This document shows, piece by piece, positions 7,660 through 17,203 of a stretch of 32,937 nt of DNA (position 1 is the stretch's first letter; the number at the start of each line of letters is the position of its first letter). This DNA comes from Verrucomicrobiota bacterium. Its GTDB lineage: Bacteria; Verrucomicrobiota; Verrucomicrobiia; Limisphaerales; CAIMTB01. The notes below the pieces were generated by a model. The model had not been told where the DNA came from, ran no database searches, and saw only the letters and a program-made list of their open reading frames with translations. The DNA lies in contig CAUJJW010000236.1 in the NCBI GenBank assembly GCA_963205105.1, positions 1 through 32,937 on the forward strand, read 5' to 3'. A program made the position numbers and the translations under genes.

Positions 7660-9876
7660 CTACTTCGACTTCAGCCGGACCAGCACGCGCAGACGCTTGG
7701 CGGGGTAATTCCCGGCGTTGGCGGCGAAGGTCCAGTCCGGACTGTTGGCCGACTGGTTGCCGATGCCGACGTCCGCCCTGGCTCCTTCGCGCCAATGGTT
7801 GATCGCGAACAGCGTCTGGGCCGCCGCCGGGTTGTGCACCTGCATGCTTCCGTACCCATCGAGCGGATCTGATGGCCGGTCGCCAAAGTCGTAGGTTCCG
7901 CCCGAAGCGCCATCGACCCCCGCGGCGTTGTCGGCGGCGTAGTTGTTGGGCCAGAATTCAAGGTGGCCCGTCTTCAAGTCCGTTCCCGCGGTGACGTTTT
8001 TGGCGTTGGTGAACACGTGGAGGTTCCGCACGCCCTGCTGCCACCGGATGCCGGATGCTGCGGTCGGAAGCCCCAGCGCGGACGCACGGTCGGTGAAGGC
8101 GTCCATCGACACATAGAGATACTGTGGCTTGGCGTCCGCACCGGTCAGTTCAAGGAAGTACGCCACGCGATCGAACGGGCGGTCGATTTTGGCGGCGTTG
8201 TCGACGTCATACACCGGGTTCGGCCCGAGCTTGGAGAGGTCGAGGTCATAGACGAGTTGGTACTCGCGTGATTCTTTCACCTTCATCGCGAGCAGGTCGC
8301 GTTTGGGGATGGTCCCGGCACGGAAGGCCCCGACCGGCAGGCCGGCGGCGTTTCGCAGGTTCGGTTCGGCGAGCATGCTCCACGCGAACCGGACTCCAAC
8401 GGGGCGGGGCACGTTCGGCGAGGTCAGGACGACGGACCGCCCATCGATCCGCGCTTGGGCCGGTTCAAATCCGCCTTCCTCGGCGTCGATGACTTCGAAC
8501 CAGGTCGGCGGTTGTCCGTCGCGCGTGGTGAGTCCGTCGGCGTCGCGGAAGTTCAACCGGAGCGATCCGCCCTGGGCCTGAACGGACTCCACGGTGGGGC
8601 TGGCGTAAGCGACCTCGGATTTACCGTAGGTCCTGGCGAGCGCCCAGTTGGCGAGACGCCGGCCGACGTCCTGTTTGTTGACCGGATGGATGTCCTTCAG
8701 GTCGCCGATGTCATTGATGACGATCATGCCGGTGCCGGGAATTTCCTGGGCGGCGGCTTGCGCTTCCCAAAACTCAGCGATCGTCTCGGGAGTGCCGCCG
8801 TAATTGTAGGGGGCAATTTGAACGTAGTAGTAGGCCAGCGAGGGGTCGGCCCAGACCGAGCGCCATCCGGCGACCAGGGCCCGGGTGTGTTCCGTGTAGA
8901 GCGCGCCTTCGCCGCTGTTGGACTCGCCCTGGTACCAGATGGCGCCGCGGAGAGCGAAGGGATGCAAGGGGCGCAGCATGCCGTTGTAGAGGGCGGTCGC
9001 GTGCTGGACGTCGTGCGGCGGGCGCAGGGACTCCGGAAACACGGGCATGGTGGGAAGCGGCGCCTTGCGTTCCAATGCACCGCGGCTCTCGCGAAGCCAG
9101 CCTTCGGTTGATTTCAGAAGTTCCTCGGCGCGCTCCCGGTGCAGCTTCGAGCGCGGGTCGCTCAACTGAACTGCCTCGGATTCCTTGGCCAGGGCTGGCA
9201 CCGCGGCGAAGCCCTCGGGTGGCGTCCAGGGTTCGATCCGTGTCCCGCCCCAGGTGGCGTCGATGAGCCCGACCGGAACGCCGAGGCGCTGGTGGAGCGC
9301 ACGTCCGAAGTAGTACCCCGCCGCGGAGAATCCTCCCCAACCTCCCTCGCCTACTGTTTCCGGGGAGCACAGCTTCCAGCTGGCTTCGATATCGGTCTGC
9401 GGTTCAGGCGACCACCGGTTGGGCACCAGGAGCAGGCGGATGCCCGGGTGATTGGCGTTCGCGACCTCCTCGGCGCCGTTCGCGCACATGCGGACGCCCA
9501 TCTCCATGTTGGACTGCCCGGAGCAAAGCCAGACCTCGCCGACCAGGACGTCTTCAAAACGGACGGTGTTCGCGGCGGTGACGGTCAGGGTGAAGGGTCC
9601 ACCCGCCCGGCGCGCTGGCAATTCGGCCTTCCACTCGCCGGCGGCGGTCGCGGTGGTGGTCGCGGTATCGTCACCGAAGCGAATCTCCACGTTCTCGCCC
9701 GGGTTCGCCCAGCCCCACAGCTTCACCGGCTTCTCCTGCTGAAGCACCATGTGATCTCCGAAGACCTTGGGCAGTCGGACGTCGGCGCGGAGCGCGGGCA
9801 GGAGGGCCATCCACGCGCCGATGGCGACAGCCAACGAACGCCGGGTGGAGGAAGGGGAGAGGCGATGAGCATGCAT
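7660..9876 (-). CDS. Exported sialate O-acetylesterase, SGNH hydrolase family
   Basis: Start ATG 9876 (MHAHRLSPSSTRRSLAVAIG) gives a signal peptide and 738 residues; the frame stays open 120 codons upstream without protein character. An N-terminal beta domain (ADVRLPKVFGDHMVLQQEKP) is followed by the SGNH hydrolase core. GEVWLCSGQSNMEMG carries nucleophile Ser122, GAIWYQGESN is the second block, and NDIGDLKDIHPVNKQDVGRR carries the catalytic Asp/His pair around 395-397. The last 200 residues (EYQLVYDLDLSKLG onward) are a beta-sandwich module probably binding carbohydrate. Members remove O-acetyl groups from sialic acids or from plant polysaccharides. In this secretome a xylan- or pectin-type acetylesterase is as likely as a sialate one (inference). 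Confidence 0.93.
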   Translation of the reverse strand: MHAHRLSPSSTRRSLAVAIGAWMALLPALRADVRLPKVFGDHMVLQQEKPVKLWGWANPGENVEIRFGDDTATTTATAAGEWKAELPARRAGGPFTLTVTAANTVRFEDVLVGEVWLCSGQSNMEMGVRMCANGAEEVANANHPGIRLLLVPNRWSPEPQTDIEASWKLCSPETVGEGGWGGFSAAGYYFGRALHQRLGVPVGLIDATWGGTRIEPWTPPEGFAAVPALAKESEAVQLSDPRSKLHRERAEELLKSTEGWLRESRGALERKAPLPTMPVFPESLRPPHDVQHATALYNGMLRPLHPFALRGAIWYQGESNSGEGALYTEHTRALVAGWRSVWADPSLAYYYVQIAPYNYGGTPETIAEFWEAQAAAQEIPGTGMIVINDIGDLKDIHPVNKQDVGRRLANWALARTYGKSEVAYASPTVESVQAQGGSLRLNFRDADGLTTRDGQPPTWFEVIDAEEGGFEPAQARIDGRSVVLTSPNVPRPVGVRFAWSMLAEPNLRNAAGLPVGAFRAGTIPKRDLLAMKVKESREYQLVYDLDLSKLGPNPVYDVDNAAKIDRPFDRVAYFLELTGADAKPQYLYVSMDAFTDRASALGLPTAASGIRWQQGVRNLHVFTNAKNVTAGTDLKTGHLEFWPNNYAADNAAGVDGASGGTYDFGDRPSDPLDGYGSMQVHNPAAAQTLFAINHWREGARADVGIGNQSANSPDWTFAANAGNYPAKRLRVLVRLKSK

Positions 9877-10540
9877 GATGGGGAGTGGCCGGCCGGCAGA
9901 GTATGCCTCGAATGGCGCCGCGACAATGCCGCCGCCGTTCTGCGCTGGGCGGATGGTTGGACCGCGAATGGTCCGTTCCGGGACTAGCCCCACCAGCGGA
10001 ACCGCGTGGAAGTCCGCGCGCCTGACCCGACGGTTTTGGCCAACCTCTTCCAAACCAGCCCGGAGGACGCCCTGTTGTCCGGTTGGAGTCGCCGCAGTAC
10101 CGATGGTATTCCCTCGCGCCCAGACCCACACGAGTCTGGTACGCTGGGGACAAGCCAGCCTCGCCTTCGGCGCGGATGACAGCCTGCAACTGATCGAGAC
10201 CGTCGCCGTGCCCTCGGGACCTTCGGTCAACCTCATCCTTTCCGGTGCGCCGACCGTCTATGGCTTGAGCGGTGATGTCGCGGCCTGGAGTCTAACAATC
10301 TCGAACGACGGGGAACTTCAGTGGGTGGACCGATCGCGTTCCGACTTCCCCGGCGACACCGGTTGGCTCCTTGGCACGGTCGGGCGACGATACCTTCCGG
10401 AGATGGCGCCGTCGGTGCAGGGAACTTGCTCCCCCGCAGGTGATGCTGTGGAAGGAGCCGGTGAGGGCTTGGTGTTTCCTGTTGAAAGCTTCTCCACGCC
10501 TCCTGCCCGCTTCTTCCGAGTCCGTCTGCTTCAGCCGTGA
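9875..10540 (+). other. Doubtful ORF; its 3' part may be the remnant of a secreted-protein gene
   Basis: The stretch between two minus-strand genes (9877-10595) holds no confident gene. One plus-strand frame is open to 10540. Its first 70 codons look like non-coding shadow. The part from about 10100 reads more like protein (SLQLIETVAVPSGPSVNLIL, VAAWSLTISNDGELQW) and ends SFSTPPARFFRVRLLQP, which resembles the C-terminal tails of exported verrucomicrobial proteins such as the lectin here. It has no signal peptide and no recognisable start. The best reading is the 3' remnant of a degraded gene. The frame may also be fortuitous. Confidence 0.3.
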
Positions 10541-10595
10541 CATCCCGTCACCCGTCGGTCGTCTACGGGCTGGGCTTCCCAACCAGCCGTCACGT

Positions 10596-12080
10596 TCACG
10601 GCGAGAAGGTGCCAAACCACGCCAGCACCTCGCTGAGACTCGGAACATAACAATCATCGTGGCTCAATGATGCTGGGGCCCCAGGATCCACGACACTCAC
10701 ACAGCAAGAACCGCGACTCGTAAAGCTTCGGGCGGCCACTTCGGCGTTGGCGAACGTGACGATTTCGTCGCCCTGGCAATGGACCAGTCTCACGGGCGCT
10801 TTGGGCGTCCAGGCGTAGGTGTTGTTTTCGAGCAAAGCCTGACGCAGCGGGTTGAAGACATTCGTGCGGAAGTCCGACTGGAAGTCGGGACGAAGGATCG
10901 CCGCCACGTCGGCTGGCATAGCCACCGCAATCGCTCCTAAGCCACGTACACCATCCAGCAGGGGTGGCAGCGTGCGCCGGTAGGGCTCGGCAAGCACTTC
11001 CTCCAGCGTCTCTCCCAGTTGGTAGAGAGGCAGATAGGATGCCAGCATGATGGCGAAGAATGGCGGTGCCATATAGTTTGGGTTCGCCAGGATGCTCTCG
11101 ATCGTCACGCCGCCCAGATCATAGGGGCCGGCGCAGGGCGCGCTGGCGGTCACCAGGAATTCATCGGCGTGGAAAGATTCGATCTCTCGGTGAGCGGCCA
11201 TGGTCACATGCCCGCCCTGTGAATAGCCGGTCAAGAATAGCCGTCCGTTTAAGGTCACCTCATTGCTGGCGCAAAGGGAGCGTCCCGCCCTCAGGGCGTC
11301 CACGACGCAGGTGGACTCGCTACGGGCATGGAGGTAGGCCTGATAGCCGGGTGAGTTCCCAAGACCCAGATAGTCCGGCACAACGACCGCGTAACCCTGA
11401 GATGCGAACGCATACGCCCAAAAGGAGAAGTGGAGATCCCCAGAGACTCCTCCCACCGGTTGTGAGGGCGCGCCGATTCTGTACGGAATCGTCCCGTGCT
11501 GCATGCTGACCAGCGGCAGGGGCCCGTTGGTATCCCTGGGAAGAACCAGCAGGGCGGAGGCCGTGATGGGCAGCCCATAAGGGTCGACCGTCTCATAGGT
11601 GAAAGGTCGAGCGCTGGTCCCGAATTTAGGACGAACGAAACCGTCGATTCCCCACTCCGCGAACAACCCGTTCAACTGAGCCGGCGTGTACTGTTCCCGC
11701 AACGAGCGGGTGAGAAGCTTGCCCCTGCTGGGTGGCGTCACGGTCTGAGAAGCCACCCTGTAGTAGCGCGCGCGAGGCAAACCCACCGGGACATCGCCCC
11801 AATGAGTGTAGGGCCACGGCCAGCGATACCTCGTCGTCGCGCTCCGCCAATTCCCACTCGTGAGCGACTCGCGGACTTGAACGGTGAAGGCCTGATTCGT
11901 CGCCGGATTCGTCCAGGCGATTCGGACACCGTTGGTGGTCGATGAGAGCGAGTCGATGGTCAATTCAGTCTGTGCCCGCGACACCGTCCAGAGGAAGGTG
12001 ATCAGCAAGGTGACCAGGAGGACTTCCGTTGGCTTCCGATTCCTACGCCTTAGAGTGAGCGGCAGGGTTTTCATCAGCAT
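10596..12080 (-). CDS. Exported alpha/beta hydrolase, secretory-lipase-like
   Basis: The 494-residue protein starts at ATG 12080 or, two codons later, ATG 12074. A basic n-region and VLLVTLLITFLWTVSRAQ form the signal peptide. Residues 38-115 are a small beta-rich domain (TIDSLSSTTNGVRIAWTNPA ... ARYYRVAS), a module found mostly at the C-terminus of such proteins but N-terminal here. The hydrolase domain has VVVPDYLGLGNS, the nucleophile elbow GYSQGG (Ser288), LVHCQGDEIV (Asp438) and SLSHDDC (His474), in the order expected for a Ser-Asp-His triad. Several Cys (258, 270, 316, 435, 459, 460, 477) suggest disulfides in an exported enzyme. It resembles the secretory lipase (LIP) group. The ester substrate is unknown. 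Confidence 0.88.
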   Translation of the reverse strand: MLMKTLPLTLRRRNRKPTEVLLVTLLITFLWTVSRAQTELTIDSLSSTTNGVRIAWTNPATNQAFTVQVRESLTSGNWRSATTRYRWPWPYTHWGDVPVGLPRARYYRVASQTVTPPSRGKLLTRSLREQYTPAQLNGLFAEWGIDGFVRPKFGTSARPFTYETVDPYGLPITASALLVLPRDTNGPLPLVSMQHGTIPYRIGAPSQPVGGVSGDLHFSFWAYAFASQGYAVVVPDYLGLGNSPGYQAYLHARSESTCVVDALRAGRSLCASNEVTLNGRLFLTGYSQGGHVTMAAHREIESFHADEFLVTASAPCAGPYDLGGVTIESILANPNYMAPPFFAIMLASYLPLYQLGETLEEVLAEPYRRTLPPLLDGVRGLGAIAVAMPADVAAILRPDFQSDFRTNVFNPLRQALLENNTYAWTPKAPVRLVHCQGDEIVTFANAEVAARSFTSRGSCCVSVVDPGAPASLSHDDCYVPSLSEVLAWFGTFSP

Positions 12081-12278
12081 GGTATTTCGGAAGGGCCTAA
12101 CTGGCTTTCCTCATACCATGCGAGCCTTTTTTAATCTGAAGCGGCCACGACGGGCTTACTCCTGTGCCTTGCCGCTGGCCCACACCAAGCAACCCCGGTG
12201 CCTCTCACGAGACAGCTTCCGATCACCCTCTTCGGCACGTGTTGTCGCCGACCCCCCCGCCTCGGATGGGCAAGCAAA

Positions 12279-12524
12279 CTACTTTGGCTCCATCGTATTG
12301 CTGTCTGCTGACCTTGCCTTGAGGTGGTCGAATGAGATGTATTTGGACTGCTGACCAGGCTGCGAAACCGCTTCGGATTCGGTGATCTCAAGAACATTGC
12401 CAGCAGCGTCCTTCTTCACGGAAACGGACTTCGTATACATGGTCTGAACGCAGCCGGTCTGGAATAGAGCCAGCGCGACAGTTCCCACTAGGATCATGAT
12501 TCGGGCCTTCGACGGATTCTTCAT
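12279..12524 (-). CDS. Small putative lipoprotein
   Basis: Start ATG 12524 has GGAG about eight bases upstream and gives 81 residues. The much longer open frame upstream, to 13271, lies opposite the PA14 gene and is rejected. The N-terminus MKNPSKARIMILVGTVALAL with FQTGC at residues 21-25 looks like a lipoprotein signal peptide, although QTGC is not a perfect lipobox. The mature part, residues 26-81, is polar: KSVSVKKDAAGNVLEITESE and YISFDHLKARSADSNTMEPK. No family is recognised. It is divergent from the large PA14 gene. The 198 bp downstream to the lipase start show no clear terminator or gene. Confidence 0.75.
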   Translation of the reverse strand: MKNPSKARIMILVGTVALALFQTGCVQTMYTKSVSVKKDAAGNVLEITESEAVSQPGQQSKYISFDHLKARSADSNTMEPK

Positions 12525-12876
12525 GTGGTTTCTCCAGGAGACGGTTTCTGCACCTCCACTTAATTCCAGAAACAATGTAGGGAGGTATGGGCGATCTGAG
12601 GAACGAGAACTAATCCTGGCAAGGAGAATGTCGCCAAGTTCCACCGGGATAAGAAAAAGTGGGCGAAAAATGGGGCAGTTCTTGATGATGGAACCCAAGG
12701 TCACTCTGAGTTGGGTCCCCCACAGGTCCCAACAGTGTGGAAAACAAACAACTGATCCCCGTGGGACCACCTCACGCGTGCCGTAGCGGTTTCCCGTCCT
12801 CAATTTCCCTGGCAGCGGTGAGATACGACCGCTGCGTTGTCTTTCCAGCCTCGCCTCCCGCGTGTAGGTTCGCCGC
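12525..12876. promoter_or_regulatory. Intergenic region between divergent lipoprotein and PA14 genes
   Basis: This 352-bp stretch separates two divergent genes and must hold the promoters of both. I see no RNA gene, repeat or convincing -35/-10 pair. It is less GC-rich than its surroundings, especially around 12590-12720, which is consistent with a promoter region. Open frames crossing it have no protein-like content. Confidence 0.4.
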
Positions 12877-15800
12877 ATGCTCGCCCCGTTCTCCACCTTC
12901 GCCTCGCGGTTTTTCCGGTGGATCCCAGGGGTGGTCGTCGCCCTGTCCGTTGCGCGAGCGCACGCCGGATCTTCGGGCGGTTGGCTCAGCGGCGGCGCCA
13001 CCGGCGAGTACTTCGCCAACCAGGAACTCTCGGGCAAACCCGCCTTCGTTCGCCGCGATGTGCGCGTCGATTTTGATTGGGGGACCGACTCACGACCCGG
13101 CGGGTCCCCGGCGCCCGGTTTCCGGGACCTGGGCACTGACGCGTACTCGGTGCGGTGGACCGGACGATTGGCGTCGCGGGAAAACGGAGCCCACGTGCTT
13201 CGGGTGGACGCCGACGACGGCGTGCGGTTGATGTGGCGCGGGCCCGACGACGCGGGGTTTCGGACGCTCATCGACGCGTGGTCAACCCCGGGAAGCCACG
13301 AGGCTGCCGTGGATCTTCGCGCGGAAGAGGTCTACGAGGTTCGCTTGGAGTATCGCGAAGCGAGTGGGCCCGCTCATGTTCGTTTGGCCTGGCGCGGACC
13401 TGGCTTCGCCGACGAAGTCGTCGACACGGTTTCTGTGACCGCGTTGAACGTCGAGACCTACGTGGCGGAGTTCTGGGCGAACGCCATGGACGGCGCGCGC
13501 GACGAATGGCGCGATCCTTCGTTCGGCTCCGACGTGAGGCGATGGCCTGCCAGGGACGAGCGAGGGTGGCCGCGAGGCGACGCGGCAGTCATCGTTTGGG
13601 AGGACGCCGAACCCTCCGCCGTCGCGGGGCGTTATCGCCTTCGGTTTCCGGGACAGGCGCGCGTCGCCGCTGAAGGCACGGCCGCCACGTTCTTCGTCGA
13701 AGGCCGTTCGGTCGGCAACGCTTTGCCTTCGGGAATCGGATGGGATGCCGCGTCGAACGTGACCACGGCGGAAATCCTCGTCGCCCCCGTCCCCATGCTG
13801 CGCCTGTCCTTCACCGAGACGCGCCGAACTCCGACGGACACAACACCGACCGGTGTGCAGGATGTCGTGCTCCTGCGTCCCGTCGCGGCGGGAGGCGACG
13901 CGGCACACCCGGACGGATCGCGGTTCGACGTGCGATTCGTCGACGCTCTAGGCCGGTATCAGGCCCTGCGTTGGGTCAGCAATTCCGAAACCGAACGTTC
14001 CTGGGGCGACCGCGTCCGCCCGGATTATTCCACGCACCGGGACGTCGAAACGCGACGCCATTGGGAACTGATGGTCCAACTCGCGAACGAGGCGGGGAAG
14101 GACCTCTACGCCTGCATTCCGCACCGTGCGGACGACGACTACGTGCTGCGCGTGGCTCGTCTGATGCGCTATGGATCCGACGGATCGGAGCCGTACGACG
14201 GGCCGCGGAGTAATCCGATCCATCCCCCGCTCAATCCGAACCTGCGCGTCTATCTCGAACGCGGCAACGAGGTGTGGGACTTCTGGACTTATCCGCAGGG
14301 CCGCGAGAACGACGAGGACGCACGACGCGAGGTGGCAAACGGCACGCCCAATGGAGCCATTCTGAACTTCGACGGAACGAACTCCACCGGTAGCGACTTC
14401 TATCGGTGGCACGCGCTCAGGTCGCTCCAGATGAGCGATCTCTTCCGTTCCGTCTGGGGTGACGCGAACATGGGCGAACGTGTGCGGTTTCTGTTCGAGG
14501 GCAGTTTCGACACCGCCGGCGGATGGATGAAACTGGCCCTGGAATTCCTGGATCGGTATTTCAACAACGGCGATGGGGCGAGGCATGTTTCGAATCCCCG
14601 GCCCGTGAAACACTTCTTCTGGGGTAGTGGAAGCAGGGACCATTACCGCGGCGGGGTTCTGGTCGGTTCATCGCCGAACACCGCGCTTCCGAACGGCGAT
14701 TTCGAGTCGCCGATGCTCCCGACCGGTACATCGATCGAACGTCCCGAGGGTACCGGATGGACGTTCCACGGCACCGCCGGGCTTTTCGCCGTCCGCCAGC
14801 CGGGCAACGTCACGCCAGGCCTTCCCCCGAATCCACCTTCGGGGCGTCAAGCTATGTGGCTCGCCGGAACGGGCGCCGTCACGAAGACCATCGACCTCCC
14901 GCGCCCGGGGACCTTCGCCCTCCAATTCCTCGCGGCAACTCCGGAACGGGAAACGGGAGTCCGTTTTTTCATCGACGATCGCAACATTACGCCCGACCGC
15001 GTCAGCCATCGAGGACCCACGGATGCGCACTGGCTCCCTGGCTTTGGCCCGTCTCACAACCCCCGGCTCTTCGAATACTACGGGTCCTACACCTTCTCTG
15101 TTTCGAATGCGGGCCCGCGCACGCTTCGCATCGAGGCCACCGGCTTGCCGCGCGAGTTCGATCCGTTGGATGCCCGGCCTGAGGCGGACCGGGTGATCTG
15201 GTTCGATCGCATCGAAATCTTCACGCTGGATGAACTATTTGCCGGCGTCTTCTCCGCGCTGGGCGAGGCGAACGGACAACCGGCAGCACCCGCAGCGGAA
15301 CGCGAAGCATCCCGCTGGTCCCGGGTGCGCTACGCCCAAGCCTACGGACTCCAGACCGTGGCCTACCAGGGTGGTTGGTCCCTCGGCGGCGACTTGGGAA
15401 CCTCCCCCATCGAGAACGTGGCCCGGTTCCTCGACGCGCGCGCGGCTGAAACGGCCGTCGCGGCCTTGGATACCTTCGCCCGAGGTGGCGGTGCGCTCTA
15501 CACTTGGGGCCCGTTCCCCACGTGGCCACGGTACGACGCCGCGATCAGCGGTTCCTTCCCGCTCGCCCGAGGCGTCGACCTCCACGGGTCCCGGCTGCCG
15601 CCGGAACCACGTGCCGGAATCCACATTCCGAACATGCTGACCGAAACCAATGCCTATTGGTCCGTCGACGTCGATCTGGGGAGAGGCGACACGACGCTCC
15701 GCTACCCGGGTTCCTGGGCCGCCTGGAACGTCCTGGTTCCGGTGGCTGGCGCTTACGAATTCGTCCTCAACCTCGGGGGTCCTTTGGCCGCGCGTTCCGT

Positions 15801-17043
15801 CCTCCAAATCGACGGTGACGACGCAGGCCCCCCGGTAGCGGCGGGCATCTCGTCCTACACGGCGACCTTGAGTCGAGGCCTCCATGCCCTCCGGGTCCAG
15901 TTGCGCTTCGGCGACGCCTCCGTCCGCGGGCTCCTCGTGCGCCGGCCCGGAACGCCAGAAGCGCCGAGGCTCTCCGCCATCGAGGAAGGCGACGGAACCG
16001 TCACCCTGCGTTGGGCTCCCGGCGACGGCGCGCCTCCCGAAGGCTACGTGCTGCGCGTCGGAGCGCGCACCGGCACGTACACACGCACGTTCGATCTCGG
16101 TTCTCGCACCGACTGGACGCTGACGGACCTTCCCAACCACACGCCCGCGTTCTTCGAACTCGTGGCACGCAACGTCCAGGGTCAAGGGCCTCCCTCTCCC
16201 GAATCCATGGTCCTCCCGTTTCCCCTCGGAGAAACGGCATCTTTGGCGACATTCGAACTCACGGGTTTCGCGGGCACCGAGCTCGCCGCCGAACCCGTTC
16301 GTTCCTCGGCCCGAGTCACGGTTTCCGCGCTTCGTCGAGGGCCTGGTCTCCTCCCCGTACCCTACTCCCGCGTTCGTGATACGTTCGGCAGCGTGCCCGT
16401 CGGCAATGCCTACGCTCCGTCTCTGGCCGAATCCCGCCAACGCCGCCAATACTACGAGCTCACCGTTGCTCCACGTCCCCCGCTTCGCCTCAGTCTCGAA
16501 CGCCTTCGCTTCCGGCCCCACTTCATGAATTATTCTGGCCGGCCCGGCCAAAACCGAGGTGTGGGCATCGCTTGGAGCACCAACGGCAGCACCTTCACGG
16601 AGCGGATCCTGGCCGGCACGCCTTCCTCGTACGGTAGCTCGGAGTTCACGACGGACCTCTCTTCGGAACCTACCCTGCGCGACGTCCAAGGTCCTGTCGT
16701 CCTGCACCTCCATCTCTTCGGGGGCGACCCCTACGAGTTCACCGGACTCGGAGGCCCTGGCGACGATCTGGTCCTCGAAGGTCGACTCGGGGGTACCGAA
16801 ATTTCGATCCCGCAGCCGCGGATCTCTCTGAAACGTGGCGACGCCGGGTGGTCGATCGCGACGCCGTCGGTCGTCGGTGCGAGCTATCGGCTGTGGCGTT
16901 CGTCGAATCTCCGGGAATGGGAATCGACCGCCTCGCAACCAGGGACCGGAAACGCGTTGGAATTCAGGGTGGTACCGGAATCAGGCACGGGCCCGGTCTT
17001 CTGGCGGATCGGCGCCGACACGAACATCGAGGCGCCACAATAG
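12877..17043 (+). CDS. Large exported PA14 / glycosidase-like / FN3 multidomain protein
   Basis: Start ATG 12877 gives 1388 residues, with signal peptide FRWIPGVVVALSVARAHA. Residues about 40-190 form a PA14 domain (GATGEYFANQELSG, HVLRVDADDGVRLMWRG, PAHVRLAWRGPGF). Residues about 230-340 are a beta domain. From about 360 to 600 there is a region like clan-A glycosidase barrels, with YLERGNEVWDFW (Asn464-Glu465), where Glu follows Asn at the place of an acid/base residue. From NGDFESP (606) to about 800 there is a galactose-binding-like carbohydrate module (FALQFLAATPERETGVRFFI). An FN3 domain starts near 1029 (PRLSAIEEGDGTVTLRWAP). The C-terminus ends with a short beta module (SYRLWRSSNLREWES). 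It is probably an extracellular polysaccharide-active protein. The catalytic assignment is inference. Confidence 0.88.
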   Translation: MLAPFSTFASRFFRWIPGVVVALSVARAHAGSSGGWLSGGATGEYFANQELSGKPAFVRRDVRVDFDWGTDSRPGGSPAPGFRDLGTDAYSVRWTGRLASRENGAHVLRVDADDGVRLMWRGPDDAGFRTLIDAWSTPGSHEAAVDLRAEEVYEVRLEYREASGPAHVRLAWRGPGFADEVVDTVSVTALNVETYVAEFWANAMDGARDEWRDPSFGSDVRRWPARDERGWPRGDAAVIVWEDAEPSAVAGRYRLRFPGQARVAAEGTAATFFVEGRSVGNALPSGIGWDAASNVTTAEILVAPVPMLRLSFTETRRTPTDTTPTGVQDVVLLRPVAAGGDAAHPDGSRFDVRFVDALGRYQALRWVSNSETERSWGDRVRPDYSTHRDVETRRHWELMVQLANEAGKDLYACIPHRADDDYVLRVARLMRYGSDGSEPYDGPRSNPIHPPLNPNLRVYLERGNEVWDFWTYPQGRENDEDARREVANGTPNGAILNFDGTNSTGSDFYRWHALRSLQMSDLFRSVWGDANMGERVRFLFEGSFDTAGGWMKLALEFLDRYFNNGDGARHVSNPRPVKHFFWGSGSRDHYRGGVLVGSSPNTALPNGDFESPMLPTGTSIERPEGTGWTFHGTAGLFAVRQPGNVTPGLPPNPPSGRQAMWLAGTGAVTKTIDLPRPGTFALQFLAATPERETGVRFFIDDRNITPDRVSHRGPTDAHWLPGFGPSHNPRLFEYYGSYTFSVSNAGPRTLRIEATGLPREFDPLDARPEADRVIWFDRIEIFTLDELFAGVFSALGEANGQPAAPAAEREASRWSRVRYAQAYGLQTVAYQGGWSLGGDLGTSPIENVARFLDARAAETAVAALDTFARGGGALYTWGPFPTWPRYDAAISGSFPLARGVDLHGSRLPPEPRAGIHIPNMLTETNAYWSVDVDLGRGDTTLRYPGSWAAWNVLVPVAGAYEFVLNLGGPLAARSVLQIDGDDAGPPVAAGISSYTATLSRGLHALRVQLRFGDASVRGLLVRRPGTPEAPRLSAIEEGDGTVTLRWAPGDGAPPEGYVLRVGARTGTYTRTFDLGSRTDWTLTDLPNHTPAFFELVARNVQGQGPPSPESMVLPFPLGETASLATFELTGFAGTELAAEPVRSSARVTVSALRRGPGLLPVPYSRVRDTFGSVPVGNAYAPSLAESRQRRQYYELTVAPRPPLRLSLERLRFRPHFMNYSGRPGQNRGVGIAWSTNGSTFTERILAGTPSSYGSSEFTTDLSSEPTLRDVQGPVVLHLHLFGGDPYEFTGLGGPGDDLVLEGRLGGTEISIPQPRISLKRGDAGWSIATPSVVGASYRLWRSSNLREWESTASQPGTGNALEFRVVPESGTGPVFWRIGADTNIEAPQ

Positions 17044-17086
17044 CAGCGGGGAGCGTCCGAGCGCCCCCAGGCCGTATTCGGCGCGC

Positions 17087-17203
17087 TCAGGCGTCGTCGC
17101 CAACCTTGCGCCCTTTGCACGGTTCCATCCTCGCCGGATTGGCCAACCGCACGTCGCGCCCCTCAGCGCCCAACCTGTCGATGAGCCAGTACCCGTGGAA
17201 CTC
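17087..17203 (-). pseudogene. IS110-family transposase fragment (N-terminal DEDD part)
   Basis: On the minus strand the frame from 17203 reads EFHGYWLIDRLGAEGRDVRL and then ANPARMEPCKGRKVGDDA before a TGA. This matches the order of a stretch well known in IS110/IS1111 transposases (YWLVDxL...G..V.LANPA....Y.G.K..DD). Only about 38 residues remain, with no start and no downstream catalytic part. It abuts the stop codon of the amidase gene (17203-17205), so its left neighbour was interrupted or trimmed at this point. The assignment is from motif recognition. Confidence 0.65.

Noticed and set aside
12525..13271. N-terminal extension of the small lipoprotein to 330 residues
   Set aside because: The extension runs opposite the signal peptide and PA14 region of the large plus-strand gene and has no protein character; ATG 12524 has a ribosome site and starts a lipoprotein signal.
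15235..16938. 567-residue minus-strand open frame
   Set aside because: It is a GC-driven antisense shadow of the 1388-residue plus-strand protein.
17049..17069. Terminator after the PA14 gene
   Set aside because: A GGGG-GCG/CGC-CCCC hairpin can be drawn but it has a bulge and no T-tract, so I did not list it.
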